Assembly: GCF_949298305.1 (NCBI RefSeq) | Contig: NZ_CASFWU010000014.1 | Span: forward strand, 1 to 53,208 | Reading direction: 5' to 3' | Source of the DNA: an uncultured Bacteroides sp. | GTDB taxonomy: Bacteria > Bacteroidota > Bacteroidia > Bacteroidales > Bacteroidaceae | Length of the DNA: 53,208 bases | Shown here: positions 51,219 to 53,208 of the stretch, piece after piece | Layout of the letters: each line of letters begins with the position of its first letter | Position numbering within the stretch: position 1 is the stretch's first letter | Position numbers and translations under genes: made by a program | Notes under the pieces: model-generated | Told to the model about the DNA's origin: nothing | Seen by the model: the letters and a program-made list of their open reading frames with translations, nothing else | Databases searched by the model: none

Positions 51219-52781
51219 ATGAAAAAATTCATTTGTACAGGATCTTTTCTATTCCTGCTAACAGTGGCTTGTGGCGGGAACCCCACTACGTCAACTGATA
51301 TTCCGACAAATCCGAATCCTTCTCCTGAAGAAACTCCAGAAGTAACAGTCAACGCACCGGCTTTTCCCGGTGCCGAAGGTTTTGCCCGCAATACCACCAC
51401 GGGAGGACGTGGCGGCATCATCTATCACGTAACTAATCTGAACGATGACGGCACAGGTTCCTTGCGGGCCGGACTCAAGATGAGCGGACCACGCATCATA
51501 GTATTCGATGTATCAGGTATCATCGAACTAAGCAAAACCCTCGAAATAAAAAACGGCGACGTCACCATTGCCGGACAGACAGCCCCTGGTGACGGCATCT
51601 GTCTAAAAAACTATTCGTTCGTCATCAAGGCGAACAACGTCATAGTACGTTTCATCCGTAGCCGTATGGGTGACGAACTGAAGACTGAAGACGATGCCAT
51701 GTGGGGACGCAACCTGCAAAACATCATAATAGACCACTGCAGCATGAGTTGGAGTACAGACGAATGTTCGTCTTTTTATGGCAACAAGAACTTCACCATG
51801 CAGTGGTGCATCCTCAGCGAGAGCCTCACCAACTCTGTACACGGTAAAGGCAGCCACGGTTATGGCGGCATCTGGGGAGGAGAAGGAGCCAGCTTCCACC
51901 ACAACCTGATGGCACACCACAAAAGCCGCACGCCACGCCTCTGCGGCAGTCGTTTCTCTGGTCGTCCGAATGACGAACTGGTAGATTTGCGTAACAATGT
52001 GTACTATAATTGGGGACCCACCAACGGAGGCTATGCCGGCGAAGGAGGCAGTTACAACATGGTAAATAACTACTACAAACCCGGTCCTTCCACTGCTACC
52101 AAAGAAAGCCTTGTAAATCGGATTTTCCAACCGAATGCTGATGACGGTTCACAAAAGAACCCACAAGGTATCTGGGGCACTTTCTATGTCAACGGCAATT
52201 ATTTCGACAACAGTTGCCCGCAAATACAAAATCACAAAAAAAAGGAAAAAGTACTGTCCCTGATTGATGCCGTCAACCAAGACAACTGGAAAGGCATTCA
52301 TGCCAACCTCAACAACGGCAACCTTCCTGACGGTAGTCTAGATGGTATCCGTGCCAACATTCCGTTTGAAGTAGCAGCTGTAGGGACACATAGCGCAACC
52401 GATGCTTATCAGAAGGTTTTAAACTACGCCGGAGCCTGTCTAAAACGTGATGCCATAGACCAACGCATTATCGCCGATGTTGAGAACGGACAGTACGAAT
52501 ACGAAGGTAGCAACGGCAGTACCAATGGACTCATCGACTCACAAGCTGACGCAGGCGGATGGCCTGTATACAACAGCATCGAGAAACCACAGGATACAGA
52601 CAATGACGGCATTCCAGACAACTGGGCTGACATTAATCTTCCTGCCGGCAAGACATATCGCGACATAGACCCAGCTACCGGTTATTGCTATCTGGAACTC
52701 TATATCAACAGCCTGGTAAACGATTTGATGAAAGCGGGTATTGAAAGCAGTAAAGAATCGCCTTGTTCTACAGACTTCTAA
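51219..52781 (+). CDS. Secreted pectate lyase (polysaccharide lyase family 1-like), lipoprotein
   Basis: Cleaves homogalacturonan by beta-elimination at the cell surface or periplasm. 520 residues from MKKFICTGSFLFLLTVAC, a signal peptide with lipobox TVAC. A longer in-frame start upstream would cross the promoter and has no signal. After a Pro/Thr-rich linker (PTNPNPSPEETPE), the lyase domain starts AFPGAEGFARNTTTGGRGG. It shows repeated beta-helix rungs (NVIVRFIRSRMGDE, NIIIDHCSMSWSTDE, FTMQWCILSESL) and calcium-site-like acidic residues. A DTDNDGIPDNWAD stretch near 500 resembles a calcium-binding dockerin-type loop. No SusC/SusD genes are in the window. Confidence 0.88.
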   Translation: MKKFICTGSFLFLLTVACGGNPTTSTDIPTNPNPSPEETPEVTVNAPAFPGAEGFARNTTTGGRGGIIYHVTNLNDDGTGSLRAGLKMSGPRIIVFDVSGIIELSKTLEIKNGDVTIAGQTAPGDGICLKNYSFVIKANNVIVRFIRSRMGDELKTEDDAMWGRNLQNIIIDHCSMSWSTDECSSFYGNKNFTMQWCILSESLTNSVHGKGSHGYGGIWGGEGASFHHNLMAHHKSRTPRLCGSRFSGRPNDELVDLRNNVYYNWGPTNGGYAGEGGSYNMVNNYYKPGPSTATKESLVNRIFQPNADDGSQKNPQGIWGTFYVNGNYFDNSCPQIQNHKKKEKVLSLIDAVNQDNWKGIHANLNNGNLPDGSLDGIRANIPFEVAAVGTHSATDAYQKVLNYAGACLKRDAIDQRIIADVENGQYEYEGSNGSTNGLIDSQADAGGWPVYNSIEKPQDTDNDGIPDNWADINLPAGKTYRDIDPATGYCYLELYINSLVNDLMKAGIESSKESPCSTDF

Positions 52782-52844
52782 ATCGGCATATTCATACATT
52801 CTCAATCTTTTGTTATTCCCTTAACATCAACTACAACAAGAATT

Positions 52845-53002
52845 AAGTATCACAAGTTCATTAATTGACTGTAGTTAAGGATTTAAATCAATACTTTATG
52901 GTGGGAAAACGATCATACACTCAAACTATCCAGCACGAACTCCTAGTTCCCCAGCGGGTTATAAATCCTTCAGCCCTTGCAAGTTTCACACTTGCAGAAC
53001 TT
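52845..53002. repeat. MITE-like dispersed repeat, copy 5 (degenerate)
   Basis: Left AAGTATCACAAGTTCATTAA corresponds to AAGTTTCGCAAATTCATTAA of copy 4. The middle GTAGTTAAGGATTTAAATCAATA parallels the shared TTAAGGAGTTAAGCCAATA tract. The right end AAGTTTCACACTTGCAGAAC (52981-53000) parallels the terminal hairpin with substitutions. Clearly the oldest copy. Confidence 0.6.
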
Positions 53003-53075
53003 GAGCCAAGAAGGAAATTCAATATTCAAAATAAACCACAAAGCTAACCGTATCCGAAGTAAGCGATTAGAATTT

Positions 53076-53111
53076 ACCATCAAAGCCAATTTTTCCAATT
53101 GGCCTGATGGT
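53076..53111. other. Imperfect hairpin near the window end
   Basis: ACCATC / GATGGT (53076-53081 with 53106-53111) and GCCAATT / AATTGGC (53085-53091 with 53097-53103) with a small internal loop. No clear T-run on the + strand. Confidence 0.5.
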
Positions 53112-53136
53112 AATCATTCTATTTTCCGACACGATA

Positions 53137-53167
53137 ATTTTATCGGCTGTTTTTCAGCCGATAAAAT
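53137..53167. other. Perfect 13-bp hairpin with T5 loop
   Basis: ATTTTATCGGCTG (53137-53149), TTTTT, CAGCCGATAAAAT (53155-53167). The stem is perfect. An A-run follows on the + strand. It may terminate transcription from a gene beyond the window or be a recombination or protein-binding site. Confidence 0.6.
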
Positions 53168-53208
53168 AAAAATGTCCGCAAGAAAATATTTTTGTTTTAA
53201 CATTTCGG

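Larger units (their letters stand above)
52782..53208. other. Gene-free 3' end with degenerate repeat and hairpins
   Basis: No coding region. Contains a decayed MITE-like copy (52845-53002) and two strong hairpins (53076-53111 and 53137-53167). The sequence after 53167 is AT-rich to the window edge. Confidence 0.6.

Noticed and set aside
51219..52781. Start of a polysaccharide utilisation locus
   Set aside because: A pectate lyase alone is not enough; no SusC/SusD pair or regulator is in the window, so this remains only a possibility beyond its end.

Overview
The window looks like a chromosomal segment of a gut Bacteroides (Bacteroidota). The evidence is many promoters of the Bacteroides type (-7 TAnnTTTG with a -33 TTTG-like box about 19-20 nt upstream), starts that do not depend on a Shine-Dalgarno sequence, and families typical of the group: Rnf complex led by an RseC-like gene, DUF3078, DUF3857 proteins, zinc-free L31, a LacI-type regulator next to uronate genes, and a monomeric [FeFe] hydrogenase. 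I see no tRNA, rRNA, CRISPR array, prophage or insertion-sequence transposase.

Layout. 0-5 kb: hexuronate catabolism, with uxaC facing away from a LacI-family regulator and uxaB. 5-8 kb: an HU-like DNA-binding protein with a long repeat-filled leader, a DEAD-box RNA helicase and a small lipoprotein. 8.8-15.6 kb: galE, then the seven-gene rseC-rnfBCDGEA operon. 15.8-25.7 kb: housekeeping and envelope genes (DUF3078 outer-membrane protein, pyrG, yidC, MATE exporter, fbaA, secreted endonuclease/phosphatase, rpmE2). 26.3-31.9 kb: a complete [FeFe]-hydrogenase locus (hydrogenase, hydE, hydG, hydF). 32-36 kb: a tandem pair of secreted DUF3857/transglutaminase-like proteins. 36.4-45.3 kb: gcvT, pepT, a PurF-like protein without the usual catalytic cysteine, a DsbD-like reductase, a Dabb protein, udk and an MltF-like lytic transglycosylase. 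45.7-52.8 kb: metH, smpB, a Yip1 membrane protein, a lipoprotein, a DUF4375 protein and a secreted pectate lyase.

How the genes connect. The hydrogenase and Rnf are two outlets for reduced ferredoxin: one makes H2, the other reduces NAD+ and pumps ions. The pectate lyase and UxaC/UxaB belong to breakdown of pectin-derived uronates, although they lie 46 kb apart.

The least explained signals are non-coding. (1) Six short tandem arrays with a 21-24 nt period, four of them exactly 22 nt, sit in five intergenic gaps; each array has its own unit sequence but the same period and 3-6 units. (2) A dispersed MITE-like element (about 160-270 bp, ends AAGTTTCG.../...CGAAACTT, internal self-complementary arms) occurs at five places, one inside the hydrogenase operon; a solo copy of its terminal hairpin may lie in the hydrogenase leader. 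All functions are inferred from sequence reading; no database search was run.
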